Counted from the first letter of the stretch, positions 53,528 through 61,799 are shown. The stretch is DNA of 64,000 nucleotides from Trebonia kvetii (GCF_007827045.1 NZ_RPFW01000005.1:577835-641834), one strand, 5' to 3'. Program-made: numbers and translations. Notes: generated by a model not told the origin, from the letters alone.

Positions 53528-54478
53528 ATGACCACGCCGGTGTGTGAGTTGCTGGGGATTGACCTGCCGATCGTCCAGGCACCCATGGCCGCCGTTCCCG
53601 GCCTGGCCGCGGCGGTCTCGAACGCCGGCGCGCTCGGCATGGTGACGCTGACCTGGTCCGAAGACGCCGGTGACGTCGTACGCGAGACGACGGCTCTGAC
53701 GGCGCGGCCGTTCGGCGGCAATCTCGTTCTCACCGAAGACCACCACCGCCGCCTCGGCCAGGCCCTTGAGGCCGGCCTGCGGATCGTCTCGTTCATGTGG
53801 GGAGACCCGAGCGAGTACATCGAGCAGGTGCACGACGCCGGGGGGCTTGTCCTGCTCACGGTCGGCAGCGCCGCGGAGGCACGCCGAGCGGTCGCGTCCG
53901 GCGTGGACGTCGTCGTCGCGCAAGGCTGGGAGGCAGGCGGGCACGTCTGGAGCGAGGTTGCCACTCTGCCGCTGGTGCCCGCCGTGGTGGACGCGGTGGC
54001 GCCAGTGCCGGTGATCGCAGCCGGCGGGATCGGTGACGCTCGCGGAGTCGCCGCGGTACTCGCCCTGGGTGCCCAGGCCGCCTGGCTGGGGACACGGTTC
54101 CTGCTTGCCGAGGAGATGCCGATCCACGAGGACTACAGGCAACGGCTGATAGCCGCCGTGGAGACCGATTCGCAGTGGTACCCCGACCTGTACGAGGCCG
54201 GCTGGCCCGATTCTCCGCACCGCGCCCTGCGCAACTCAACGTCCAGCGCGTGGGAGTCCGCTGGCCGCCCCCCACCCGGGCAGCGCCCGGGGGAGGGCGA
54301 CGTGATCGCACACTTCGCCGACGGCGAGGCAATCGTTCGATACGAGCCAGCGCCGCCGATGGAGGGGACGACGGGCGACATCGAAGCACTCTCGATGTGG
54401 GCCGGACAGGGCGTCGCGCTGGTGCGGCAGCGACAGTCAGCGGCAGACATTGTTGCCGAGCTAACCTCTCGCCTGTGA
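53528..54478 (+). CDS. Nitronate monooxygenase family protein
   Basis: A 316-residue FMN-dependent TIM-barrel enzyme that oxidises alkyl nitronates. Motifs are LPIVQAPMAAVPGLAAAVSN, GVDVVVAQGWEAGGHVW (substrate and FMN site with His) and VPVIAAGGIGDARGVAAVLA followed by LGAQAAWLGTRFLLAEE. RBS GGAGG lies just before ATG 53528, 12 bp after the redoxin gene, and they are likely co-transcribed. The family also contains dioxygenases and trans-enoyl reductases, so the substrate is not certain. Confidence 0.9.
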   Translation: MTTPVCELLGIDLPIVQAPMAAVPGLAAAVSNAGALGMVTLTWSEDAGDVVRETTALTARPFGGNLVLTEDHHRRLGQALEAGLRIVSFMWGDPSEYIEQVHDAGGLVLLTVGSAAEARRAVASGVDVVVAQGWEAGGHVWSEVATLPLVPAVVDAVAPVPVIAAGGIGDARGVAAVLALGAQAAWLGTRFLLAEEMPIHEDYRQRLIAAVETDSQWYPDLYEAGWPDSPHRALRNSTSSAWESAGRPPPGQRPGEGDVIAHFADGEAIVRYEPAPPMEGTTGDIEALSMWAGQGVALVRQRQSAADIVAELTSRL

Positions 54479-54572
54479 CCTAACGCGCGTGCAGGTGTTG
54501 GCGCCCGCGCCGCACTGCCAGGTCCAAATCCTGGATCAAGTTCTGACCCCCTGCTCGTGGTAGAGATGGAGC

Positions 54573-55256
54573 ATGGGAACTGCAGAAGCGGCCGGCGGCG
54601 ATCCGGCGGACGAGAAGTCGCTAACCGTGCTCGAGGCGCTGCACTCGACGCCCGCCCGTCGGTACCTGTCGGCAGAGCCGATCCCCGATGACGTCCTGTG
54701 GGCCATACTCGACGCGGCGATCCGCGGCCCGTCCGGCGGGAACGCCCAGCACTGGGGCTGGGTGGTGGTCACCGACCAGCAGGTCAAGGACCGCGTCGCC
54801 GCCTGGTACCGCGACAACTGGGACGCCGCCTACGGCTCGCGCCGCGAGCAGATTCTCAGCGGGACGGCGCCGCAGGGCGGCCTGACGCCACGCGGCTTCC
54901 TTGGCGCGGAGCACCTGGCGCACCACATCCAGGAGGCCCCGGTGTGGATCTTCGCGGTCCTGCGCGGCGCGGCCGATGCGACAAGCCCGCGCGTCGGCTC
55001 GTCCATTTACGGTGCGGTGCAGCAGCTCTGTCTCGCCGCGCGCGCCTACGGCATCGGCACCTCGCTGACCACGCTGTACGGCGGTCACGAGGAGGAACTG
55101 CGCGAACTGCTCGGCCTGCCGGCCGACGCGCTGGCCATGGCGCTGATCCCGATGGGCTATCCCGCGCAGGGACGGTGGGCACAGCCAAGGCGCCGCCCGG
55201 TCGAGGAGGTCGTGCACTGGGACCGCTGGGACGCCAAGCGCTCCCGGCCGGAGTGA
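54573..55256 (+). CDS. Nitroreductase family protein
   Basis: A 227-residue FMN-dependent reductase. It has the N-terminal HSTPARRYLSAEPIPDDVLW and FMN motif AAIRGPSGGNAQHWGWVVVT, and later GSSIYGAVQQLCLAARAYGI then GTSLTTLYGGHEEELRELLG. The C-terminus contains ALIPMGYPAQGRWAQPRRRP. The family reduces nitro groups, quinones or flavin-linked substrates with NAD(P)H. GGAG precedes ATG 54573. It converges on the acylphosphatase gene, 7 bp apart. Confidence 0.92.
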   Translation: MGTAEAAGGDPADEKSLTVLEALHSTPARRYLSAEPIPDDVLWAILDAAIRGPSGGNAQHWGWVVVTDQQVKDRVAAWYRDNWDAAYGSRREQILSGTAPQGGLTPRGFLGAEHLAHHIQEAPVWIFAVLRGAADATSPRVGSSIYGAVQQLCLAARAYGIGTSLTTLYGGHEEELRELLGLPADALAMALIPMGYPAQGRWAQPRRRPVEEVVHWDRWDAKRSRPE

Positions 55257-55263
55257 CACGCGG

Positions 55264-55530
55264 CTACCTGATCTGGAATTCGCTGATGCCCTCGGGCTCT
55301 TCGGCGTGCACGCGGACGTCCGCCACCTCCGCGAAGCGCGGACCGCGGCGCGACCAGTCCACCAGGCGGCCGACATCGTCCGGCCGCCCCTCGAAGACGG
55401 CCTCGACGCTGCCGTCGGGAAGGTTCCGCACCCAGCCGTTCACGCCATGCTGTTCGGCCATCCGGCGGCACGAGTCGCGGTAGGCCACGCCCTGCACGCG
55501 GCCCGAGATGAGTACCCGGTAGCGGATCAC
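55264..55530 (-). CDS. acyP: Acylphosphatase
   Basis: An 88-residue enzyme that hydrolyses acyl phosphates. The signature VLISGRVQGVAYRDSCRRMA contains the catalytic Arg, and NGWVRNLPDGSVEAVFEG contains the catalytic Asn. The usual GRVQGVGFR is GRVQGVAYR here. The end DVRVHAEEPEGISEFQIR is normal. Length is standard. GTG 55530 is the start. Confidence 0.92.
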   Translation of the reverse strand: MIRYRVLISGRVQGVAYRDSCRRMAEQHGVNGWVRNLPDGSVEAVFEGRPDDVGRLVDWSRRGPRFAEVADVRVHAEEPEGISEFQIR

Positions 55531-55577
55531 ACGGACACGTTACGCCGGGTTACCGCGGTCGCCGCCCCGCGGTCCGC

Positions 55578-55961
55578 CTATTCTCCCTGGTACTCGGCGT
55601 CGGTCACGTGCGGTCCCCACGACGCCGGTGCGCCCTCGGTGATCGACAGGTGGGTCATGAAATGGTCGGGAGCCGCGCCGTGCCAGTGCTCCTCGCCGTC
55701 GGGGGCGAACACCACGTCGCCCGGGTGAAGCTCGACGATCTGCTGGCCACGGGCCTGGACGCGGCCGCGCCCCTCGGTCACGTACAGGGTCTGGCCGCCG
55801 TTGTGCGAGTGCCACGCCGTGCGGGCACCCGGGGTGAAGTGCACGGCGGCCACGTTGATCTCCGACGGCGGCAGGCCCCGCGTGATCGGATCGAGCCACA
55901 CCTCGCCGGTGAACGACTCGGCCTGTCCCTTGGCGGTCGGCGGCTTGCGAGAAATCTCCAT
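55578..55961 (-). CDS. Cupin domain protein
   Basis: A 127-residue single cupin. Metal motif 1 is TAWHSHNGGQTLYVTEGRGR and motif 2 is LHPGDVVFAPDGEEHWHGAA, giving the His/His/Glu/His set for Fe, Mn or Zn. The sequence resembles the small manganese cupins that include bacterial hydroxynitrile lyase-like and quercetinase-like proteins. It lies 47 bp upstream of the acylphosphatase gene on the same strand but is probably transcribed separately. Confidence 0.9.
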   Translation of the reverse strand: MEISRKPPTAKGQAESFTGEVWLDPITRGLPPSEINVAAVHFTPGARTAWHSHNGGQTLYVTEGRGRVQARGQQIVELHPGDVVFAPDGEEHWHGAAPDHFMTHLSITEGAPASWGPHVTDAEYQGE

Positions 55962-56089
55962 CCGGTTCGTCCTCCCCCTGTCTCGCCCGTCGAGTGCGGC
56001 TGCACCGCAGCCAACTCAATCACGGCCGTGCCGTTCCATGACACCGGTCTCCCCGTACTATCGTCCGAAGCGGACGGAAGGGGACAGCC

Positions 56090-57073
56090 ATGGCGCGTAT
56101 CAATCGCCGGCTCCTGGTGTGGGGCTGGATCACCAGGCGGCAGGTGTCCGTCGCCACCATGAGCGACCCGGAAATCATCGCCGTGCAGTCCAGGAAGTTC
56201 CCCGTGAACGCGGTGACCCGCTGGCTGCTCGGCGCGGCCCCGTCGGGAGTCGAGGCAACCGACCGTTCGGTGCCGGGGGCCGACGGTCAGATCCCCGTCC
56301 GCGTCTACCGCCCGGCCGGGGCCTCCAGGGCCTCCGGGGACGGCGCGGGCAGGCCGCTCGTCGTGTACTTCCACGGCGGTGGGTTCGTCTTCGGCTCGCT
56401 GCCGATGGGCGACTGGATATGCGGCACGGTCGCAGAGCAGGTCGGTGCCGTCGTCGTGTCGGTGGACTACCGGCTCGCGCCTGCCCACCGGTTCCCCGCC
56501 GCGGTCGAGGACTGCTACGCGGCCCTCGCCTGGGCGGCGGGCAGCCAGGCAGAGCTGGGCGCCGCCGGACCGATCGGCGTAATGGGGGAGAGCGCGGGCG
56601 GCTGCCTGTCCGCCGTGATGTGCCTGCTCGCGCGCGAACGCGGCGGTCCCGCGATCGCCCACCAGGCGCTGATCTACCCGGTGACCGACATGACCGCCGA
56701 CCGGTCGGCGGGCAAGCAGGACTTGCCGTTCCTTTCCGCCGCCGAGATGGACGCCTACAAGCGGCACTACCTGGGGCCCGACGGCGACGCGGCCAATCCG
56801 TGGGCTTCGCCGCTGCTCGCCGCCGATCACGCGGGCCTGCCGCCTGCCCTCATCCAGGTCGCCGAGCACGACCCGCTGCGCTCGGACGGCCTGCGCTACG
56901 CCGCCGCACTGCGTGCGGCGGGCGTCCCCGTCCGGTTCACCGAGTACGTCGGCGTCCCGCACGGCTTCGTCAACTTCCCCGGCCTGTCGAGCGCGGCCCA
57001 CCAGGCCATGAACGAGGTCGTCGCGGCGCAGCGCGAAGCCCTCACCCCGGTAACGGAAGGTGACCGCCGATGA
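56090..57073 (+). CDS. Alpha/beta hydrolase, hormone-sensitive lipase type
   Basis: A 327-residue carboxylesterase. The oxyanion motif is YFHGGGFVFG (near residue 95), the nucleophile is Ser168 in GVMGESAGGCLSA, the Asp lies in QVAEHDPLRSDG and the His in GVPHGFVNFPG. The lid region and LIYPVTDMTADRS fit HSL-type esterases. RBS GGAAGGGG precedes ATG 56090. Its TGA overlaps the ATG of the GH3 gene, so the two are translationally coupled. No signal peptide, so it is cytoplasmic. Confidence 0.92.
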   Translation: MARINRRLLVWGWITRRQVSVATMSDPEIIAVQSRKFPVNAVTRWLLGAAPSGVEATDRSVPGADGQIPVRVYRPAGASRASGDGAGRPLVVYFHGGGFVFGSLPMGDWICGTVAEQVGAVVVSVDYRLAPAHRFPAAVEDCYAALAWAAGSQAELGAAGPIGVMGESAGGCLSAVMCLLARERGGPAIAHQALIYPVTDMTADRSAGKQDLPFLSAAEMDAYKRHYLGPDGDAANPWASPLLAADHAGLPPALIQVAEHDPLRSDGLRYAAALRAAGVPVRFTEYVGVPHGFVNFPGLSSAAHQAMNEVVAAQREALTPVTEGDRR

Positions 57074-58218
57074 GGATCCAGCGGAAGTTGCTCGTGGCCG
57101 GTGCGCTGGCCCTGGGGCTCGCCCTGCCGACTGTGGCGTCGGCGCACGCGCTGACGACCCGGGCCGACGGCCGGGAGGCTGTCGGCACGGCCGTCCCGGC
57201 GAGCCTGTCGGCGCAGCAGCTGGCGGGACAGCGGGTGATCTACAGTTACTCGGGCCTGAACCCCCCCGCCAGCCTGATAACGCTGATCAAGCACGGCGAG
57301 GCCGCCGGCGTGATTTTCTTCGGGCAGAACATATCGAGCAAGACGCAGATCGCCGCCGTCATCAAGCGTCTTGAGCAAGCGAACGCCAGCCCGCTCAACC
57401 CGGTACGCGCACCGCTGCTGCTGATGACCGACCAGGAGGGCGGCGAGGTTCGCCGCCTGCCAGGCCAGCCGAACCTGTCGGAAAAGCAGATCGGCGCCCA
57501 GCCGCTGCCGCAGGCGAAAGCCCTCGCCACCGCGGCGGGCCAGGGCGCCGCGGCCAACCTGCGCGGCGTCGGCATGAATGTCAACCTCGCGCCCGTGCTT
57601 GACGTGTACCGCAAGGCAGGAGATTTCGATGACCAGTTCGGGCGCTCCTACAGCATGAAACCGGCGGTCGTGTCGGCGCTTGGCGCGAACATGATCAAGG
57701 CACAGCAGGCGGGCGGGGTGGCGGCCGCGGCCAAGCACTTCCCGGGCCTGGGGGCCGCCACGGCCGCCCAGAACACCGATGCCGGGCCAGTCACGCTCCA
57801 CCTGACTCTGTCCGCCATCCGCGGCACAGACGAGGCGCCGTTCAAGACCGCGATCAGCGCCGGAGTAAGGCTGGTCATGCTGTCCTGGGCGGTGTACCCC
57901 GCGATACAGGCCCTGCCGGCCGGCCTCTCGCCGAAGGTCGTGCAGGGAGAGCTGCGGAACCGGCTCAAGTTCACTGGAGTCACCATCACCGACGCGCTCG
58001 AGGCGGGAGCGCTCAAGAAATACGGCAGCACCGCGAACCGCACCCTGCTCGCCGCGCGGGCGGGCATGGACCTGATACTCGCCTCCACGCAAGGCGTCAC
58101 TCAGGGCCAGCAGGCTCGGGCCGAGCTCGCGACGGCCTACAGCAAGGGGATACTCGGTCACCAGGGGTTCCTGGCCAGCGTGAACCGCGTGATCGCACTG
58201 CGTAAGAGCCTGAAGTAG
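57070..58218 (+). CDS. Secreted GH3 family glycosidase (NagZ-like)
   Basis: A 382-residue exported protein with a signal peptide (MRIQRKLLVAGALALGLALP, cleavage near ASAHA) and a GH3 N-terminal TIM barrel. Motifs are LLLMTDQEGGEVRRLPG, GVGMNVNLAPVLDVYRK, AAAKHFPGLGAATAAQNTDA and the nucleophile region TGVTITDALEAGAL. In NagZ the acid/base His sits in a DSHxxLP loop; here the loop is NTDAGPVTL, so that His is not evident. The family cleaves beta-N-acetylglucosamine from wall fragments. Its ATG overlaps the esterase stop. Confidence 0.87.
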   Translation: MRIQRKLLVAGALALGLALPTVASAHALTTRADGREAVGTAVPASLSAQQLAGQRVIYSYSGLNPPASLITLIKHGEAAGVIFFGQNISSKTQIAAVIKRLEQANASPLNPVRAPLLLMTDQEGGEVRRLPGQPNLSEKQIGAQPLPQAKALATAAGQGAAANLRGVGMNVNLAPVLDVYRKAGDFDDQFGRSYSMKPAVVSALGANMIKAQQAGGVAAAAKHFPGLGAATAAQNTDAGPVTLHLTLSAIRGTDEAPFKTAISAGVRLVMLSWAVYPAIQALPAGLSPKVVQGELRNRLKFTGVTITDALEAGALKKYGSTANRTLLAARAGMDLILASTQGVTQGQQARAELATAYSKGILGHQGFLASVNRVIALRKSLK

Positions 58219-58221
58219 GCG

Positions 58222-58614
58222 TCAGGCTGGGTCACAGGGAATGGGATGCCGGCAGTATGCGCAGGTCGGATGGGCGGCCACCGAAGCCACCGCCAGGTCG
58301 ACCGGGGCGCCGCAGTCCGGGCAGTGCGGAGCGACGTGCCAGAGGCCGCCGACTGCGGCGGTGTTGAGCAGGACGACCTTGGAATGATGGGCCGGATTGA
58401 ACCTGACCCGCACGCTCTGGCCGACTTCAATGCGGCCCTTGAGGATCTCAATGGTGGTCTCGAACACGTCGCCCTCATCAGGCTGCACTCTGATTGTGGC
58501 GGTGTGCTCGTGGCCTTGCCCGAGCGCCAGGATGGTCGCCGTCCCTGGACTGCCGTCCCGAGCCAGCCGAAGCTTCTCGATGAGCAGCTTGTCATGCGCT
58601 GATCCTGCCGTCAC
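58222..58614 (-). CDS. Beta-barrel/zinc-ribbon hypothetical protein
   Basis: A 130-residue soluble protein. The first 85 residues are beta-rich (GTATILALGQGHEHTATIRV, VGQSVRVRFNPAHHSKVVLL) and resemble OB-like or DUF3592-like domains. The end is a zinc ribbon with CPDCGAP and CAYCRHP, four Cys 18 residues apart. GTG 58614 is chosen because GGAGG lies 5 bp before it. It converges on the GH3 gene with a 3-bp gap. No family name can be given. Confidence 0.72.
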   Translation of the reverse strand: MTAGSAHDKLLIEKLRLARDGSPGTATILALGQGHEHTATIRVQPDEGDVFETTIEILKGRIEVGQSVRVRFNPAHHSKVVLLNTAAVGGLWHVAPHCPDCGAPVDLAVASVAAHPTCAYCRHPIPCDPA

Positions 58615-58846
58615 AGCCGCCTCCACCGTGTTGCGCAAACCCGGTCATACGCTACCTGAGCCCGGCCCGTCTCGCCGGCTCTCACGATTGAGCTTGTCCG
58701 CTGCCGGGAACACGCATGGAAGATCGCTCTGCGCTCGCCGGTGCGGGTCAGGACGCTCGCCCCCCAGTAGTCTCGCGGCGCTGCCTCACGGCTGTGCGCC
58801 GCGCGTCGTTCACAAGCCGCGCCGGGGCGCGGCGGGGGGTGCGGGG

Positions 58847-60085
58847 ATGATTGGCAAGCGGGTTCTCGGCATTGTCTTGGCGGGCGCGCCTGGACGGCGG
58901 CTCACACCGCTGACCGCGGAGCGGGCCAAGGGGGCAGTTCCGTTCGGCGGCCTGTACCGGTTGGTGGATTTCACGCTATCCAACCTGGTCAACAGCGGGA
59001 TCCGGCAGATCTGCGTGCTGACGCAGTACAAGAGCCACAGCCTGAACCGGCATCTGGCGACCGCCTGGGAGCTGAGCAGCACGCCCGGCGACCACGTGAT
59101 CCCCGTGCCGGCCCAGCAGTGGCGGGGGCCAGGCTGGCAAGCCGGGTCGGCGGACGCGATCTACCAGTCGCTGAGCTTGCTCGATGAACACCGGCCGGAT
59201 CTCGTCGTGGTCTGCGGGGCCGATCACGTCTACCGCATGGACCCACTGCAGATGATCGACGAGCACGTGGCCAGGGGAGCGGGGGTGACGATCTCGGCGA
59301 TCCCGATGCCGCGAGCACAGGCGACGGACTTCGGCGTGCTGCAGGCCGCCGCCGATGGCCATTCCGTCGAGGCGTTCCTGGAAAAGCCCGCGAGCCCGCC
59401 GGGCCGCGCCGGCCAGCCGGATGAGGCGCTGGTGTCCATGGGCGTCTACGTGTTCGATCCCGACGTGCTGATCGAGGCGTTGCACAAGGACGCGGCCGAC
59501 GATGAAAGCGGGCACAGCGTGGGCGGCGATGTCATCCCCAGGCTGGCGCGCGAGGGTGCCGCGCATGCCTACGACTTCTGGCAGAACGAGGTGCCGGGTG
59601 CCTGCGCAGGCGACCGCTGCTACTGGCGGGAGCTGGGCACTATCGATTCCTATTTCAACGCGCACATGGACCTGTGCGCGACGGAACCGCGGTTCAACAT
59701 GTACAACCAGGACTGGCCGATCGTGATGCGGCTGTCCTCCCAGCCGCCGGCGAAGTTCGTGCACGAGGACGGCGACCGGCCGGGACAGGCAGTCAACAGC
59801 GTGATCAGCACCGGCGTGATCGTATCCGGAGGGCTGATACGCAGCTCGGTCCTGTCGCCGGGAGTCCGCATCGAGGGCCGGTCCCGGGTGAACCGGGCGG
59901 TGATCTTGAACAACGCCTGCGTCCACCGCCACGCCGTCGTGGAGAACGCCATCCTGGATAAGGCCGTGGTCGTCTTGCCGGGTGCCATGGTGGGCGTGGA
60001 CAAGGAGCACGATCGCGCCCGCGGATTCACCGTGTCCGCCGGCGGCGTCACCGTGGTCAGCAAGGGACAAGTCGTGGCGCCCTGA
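58847..60085 (+). CDS. glgC: Glucose-1-phosphate adenylyltransferase-like protein (GlgC paralogue)
   Basis: A 412-residue nucleotidyltransferase with the GlgC fold: N-terminal VLGIVLAGAPGRRLTPLTAE, then RAKGAVPFGGLYRLVDF, the sugar-phosphate region QQWRGPGWQAGSADAIYQSL, VVVCGADHVYRMDPLQM, VEAFLEKPASPPG and a left-handed beta-helix (SVLSPGVRIEGRSRVNRAVI). In standard GlgC the loop is GGEGKRL and the next motif RAKPAVPFGG; here GAPGRRL and RAKGAVPFGG. It makes ADP-glucose for glycogen in the normal enzyme; with these changes the specificity or activity may differ. No other glycogen gene is near. Confidence 0.85.
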   Translation: MIGKRVLGIVLAGAPGRRLTPLTAERAKGAVPFGGLYRLVDFTLSNLVNSGIRQICVLTQYKSHSLNRHLATAWELSSTPGDHVIPVPAQQWRGPGWQAGSADAIYQSLSLLDEHRPDLVVVCGADHVYRMDPLQMIDEHVARGAGVTISAIPMPRAQATDFGVLQAAADGHSVEAFLEKPASPPGRAGQPDEALVSMGVYVFDPDVLIEALHKDAADDESGHSVGGDVIPRLAREGAAHAYDFWQNEVPGACAGDRCYWRELGTIDSYFNAHMDLCATEPRFNMYNQDWPIVMRLSSQPPAKFVHEDGDRPGQAVNSVISTGVIVSGGLIRSSVLSPGVRIEGRSRVNRAVILNNACVHRHAVVENAILDKAVVVLPGAMVGVDKEHDRARGFTVSAGGVTVVSKGQVVAP

Positions 60086-60123
60086 TCTGCTGTCATGATA
60101 TCTAGATATCATGACAGCAGATC
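60084..60123. promoter_or_regulatory. Perfect 40-bp palindrome across the lgt start codon
   Basis: The arms 60084-60103 and 60104-60123 are exact reverse complements with no spacer; the core is GATATC-TA-GATATC at 60097-60110. It spans the stop codon of the GlgC paralogue and the ATG of lgt (60111-60113). A GATATC-N2-GATATC dyad recurs at 60915-60928. I infer the operator of the ribbon-helix-helix protein encoded downstream. In RNA it would hide the start codon in a hairpin. Confidence 0.85.
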
Positions 60124-61010
60124 TCGCGTTCATTCCTAGTCCGCCCGTCTCCGGTGTCCAGCTGGGGCCGCTGTTCGTCCACTTCTACGCGCTGATGTAC
60201 CTGGTCGGGATCGCGCTGGCGGTGTACATAACGGCCAGGCGGTGGACCGCCGCAGGCGGTGACCGCGAACTGGTCGTTGACGTCGCCCTATGGGCGGTTC
60301 CCGCGGGGATCATCGGCGGGCGGATCTATTTTGACCTCACCACGCCGTTTGATATCACTCCCCACGCGTGGTGGGGGCCGCTCGCGGTCTGGCAGGGCGG
60401 CCTTGGCGTCTGGGGCGGGATAGCGGCAGGCGCCCTGGTGGGCGCGTGGCGGGTGCGCCGGGCCGGCGCGAGCGTTGGCCTGTTCATGAACGCGGTCGCA
60501 CCCGCGCTGCTGGTTGCGCAGGCCGTGGGGCGCATCGGCAACTACTTCAACCAGGAGCTGTTCGGCAGTCCGAGCACCCTGCCGTGGGCGGTGGAGATCA
60601 GCCGCGCGGCGAGGCTGGCCGCGGGCCTCACCGCGCCGGACCTGCGGCACGCCACCTTCCAGCCGTCGTTCCTGTATGAGCTGGTCTTCGACCTGGCGTG
60701 GGCCGCGGTGCTCGTCTGGCTCGGCCATCACCGCCGCATCAGGCCCCAGGGGCTGTTCGCCCTGTACGTGGCGGGCTACTCCGGATACCGGATCTTCGAG
60801 GAAACGATTCGGATCGACTCCTCCGCCCACTTCCTCGGGATGCGGCTGAACTTCTTCATCGCGGTCCTGCTGGCCGCTGCCGGGCTCGCCTGGTTCACGA
60901 TTGCCCAGCGTTGGGATATCTCGATATCATCGATGAATCATGGTGAACATGGACCACGCGAGCGACGGCAAGGCCCGCACGAAGAACATGGTGCTGCGGC
61001 TCGATCCTGA
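60111..61010 (+). CDS. lgt: Prolipoprotein diacylglyceryl transferase
   Basis: Lgt transfers diacylglycerol from phosphatidylglycerol to the lipobox Cys of prolipoproteins in the membrane. The 299-residue protein has seven hydrophobic segments and the Lgt signature VGRIGNYFNQELFGSPSTLP with the essential Arg, Asn and Glu. LGVWGGIAAGALVG and ATFQPSFLYE also match. ATG 60111 gives the usual N-terminus MTADLAFIPSPP but has no Shine-Dalgarno and lies inside the 40-bp palindrome, so a leaderless, repressed transcript is likely. The last 24 residues overlap the next gene by 71 bp. It is linked to a regulator and a Fido-like gene, so it may not be the housekeeping copy. Confidence 0.9.
   Translation: MTADLAFIPSPPVSGVQLGPLFVHFYALMYLVGIALAVYITARRWTAAGGDRELVVDVALWAVPAGIIGGRIYFDLTTPFDITPHAWWGPLAVWQGGLGVWGGIAAGALVGAWRVRRAGASVGLFMNAVAPALLVAQAVGRIGNYFNQELFGSPSTLPWAVEISRAARLAAGLTAPDLRHATFQPSFLYELVFDLAWAAVLVWLGHHRRIRPQGLFALYVAGYSGYRIFEETIRIDSSAHFLGMRLNFFIAVLLAAAGLAWFTIAQRWDISISSMNHGEHGPRERRQGPHEEHGAAARS
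60915..60928. promoter_or_regulatory. GATATC-TC-GATATC operator before the RHH gene
   Basis: Two GATATC hexamers, 60915-60920 and 60923-60928, are separated by 2 bp, with the same spacing as the core of the lgt palindrome. They end 11 bp before the RHH start codon, inside the 3' end of lgt. This fits autoregulation by the RHH protein. Confidence 0.65.
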
Positions 61011-61194
61011 GCTGGCCGACCTGCTGGCGACCGTCGCGGAAGTGGAAGACCGCTCGGTGTCCGACGTGGCGCGAGAGGCCATCGCCGCGCTGGTCCACGC
61101 GCGCCGCCGGGACAAGCGATTCCGTCGCAAGCTCGAGGAAAACCTGGCCCGGCATCAGCGCCTGCTCGACCTGCTGCAGGACGACCAGCAATGA
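60940..61194 (+). CDS. Ribbon-helix-helix (CopG/Arc-like) regulator
   Basis: An 84-residue protein. The ribbon strand is TKNMVLRLDPELADLLATVA and the helices EVEDRSVSDVAREAIAALVH, a clear RHH DNA-binding fold like antitoxins and ParD/CopG repressors. A basic coiled tail (RRRDKRFRRKLEENLARHQR) follows. ATG 60940 or 60949 may be used; GGTGA lies before the second. Its stop overlaps the ATG of the Fido-like gene (ATGA). GATATC dyads directly upstream and at the lgt start are its likely sites. In this layout it would act as the antitoxin-like partner. Confidence 0.8.
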   Translation: MVNMDHASDGKARTKNMVLRLDPELADLLATVAEVEDRSVSDVAREAIAALVHARRRDKRFRRKLEENLARHQRLLDLLQDDQQ

Positions 61195-61799
61195 TCGTGC
61201 TTGATGCCGCCGACCTCGCCGTCATCGCCGCGCGGACGCTGGGCATCAGTACCGACGCCGCGCTGGCGGTGATGGACATCCCGGCCGCGCAGGCCGCTCT
61301 CGATGACGCGCAGCCTCATGCGGGGCGACCGGGCGGGGCACTGTCCGACCGGGACGCGGCGGCGGCGGCCGGCGTCAGCATGGTGCACGCCCTGCTGTGC
61401 TACCGGCCCTTCCCGCGCGAAGGCCGTCAGGTCGCGGTCTGCGCGGGACTGCAGTTGCTCTCGCTCAACGGGTGGCAAGCCGACCTGAACCCGCCGGCGA
61501 CAGCCGCGGTTGTCATCGACGCACTGGCAGCCGGCCAGCTCACCGCCGGTGACGCGGCGGCGTGGCTGGCGCAGCGGCTGATCCCGGCGCCGCGGGCGCA
61601 CCGCGCACCGCGTCTCCGCCGCGCCGGCCGCACGCCCGCCGCTGCCCGCAGGCCCATAAAGGCCGTGGCCGCTGCCCTGGCGACCGCGATGGTCGGCGCC
61701 GGCGCGCTGCTCGCCACGGCCTGCTCGACTGCCCCGGACATGTCGCCGGCTACGCCCCATCATCCAGCCCCGACGTCCCAGGTGATCGCTAGAAAGTGA
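61191..61799 (+). CDS. Degenerate Fic/Doc-like protein with C-terminal membrane segment
   Basis: A 202-residue protein. Residues 1-40 (MIVLDAADLAVIAARTLGIS) resemble the N-terminus of Doc toxins. The core VSMVHALLCYRPFPREGRQV then AVCAGLQLLSLNGW aligns with the Fido motif HPFxDGNKR of Doc, but the lead His is Arg and GNKR is EGRQ, so AMP- or phosphate-transfer is doubtful. A basic linker follows, then a hydrophobic segment ending GALLATACSTAP, near a lipobox. The start overlaps the RHH stop. I infer an RHH/Fido toxin-antitoxin-like pair, membrane-tethered and tied to lgt. The fold call is moderate. Confidence 0.55.
   Translation: MIVLDAADLAVIAARTLGISTDAALAVMDIPAAQAALDDAQPHAGRPGGALSDRDAAAAAGVSMVHALLCYRPFPREGRQVAVCAGLQLLSLNGWQADLNPPATAAVVIDALAAGQLTAGDAAAWLAQRLIPAPRAHRAPRLRRAGRTPAAARRPIKAVAAALATAMVGAGALLATACSTAPDMSPATPHHPAPTSQVIARK

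Noticed and set aside
54518..54534. T-arm-like stem CCAGG-TCCAAAT-CCTGG
   Set aside because: The 5-bp stem and 7-nt loop resemble a tRNA T-arm, but no acceptor, D or anticodon arm can be folded around it.
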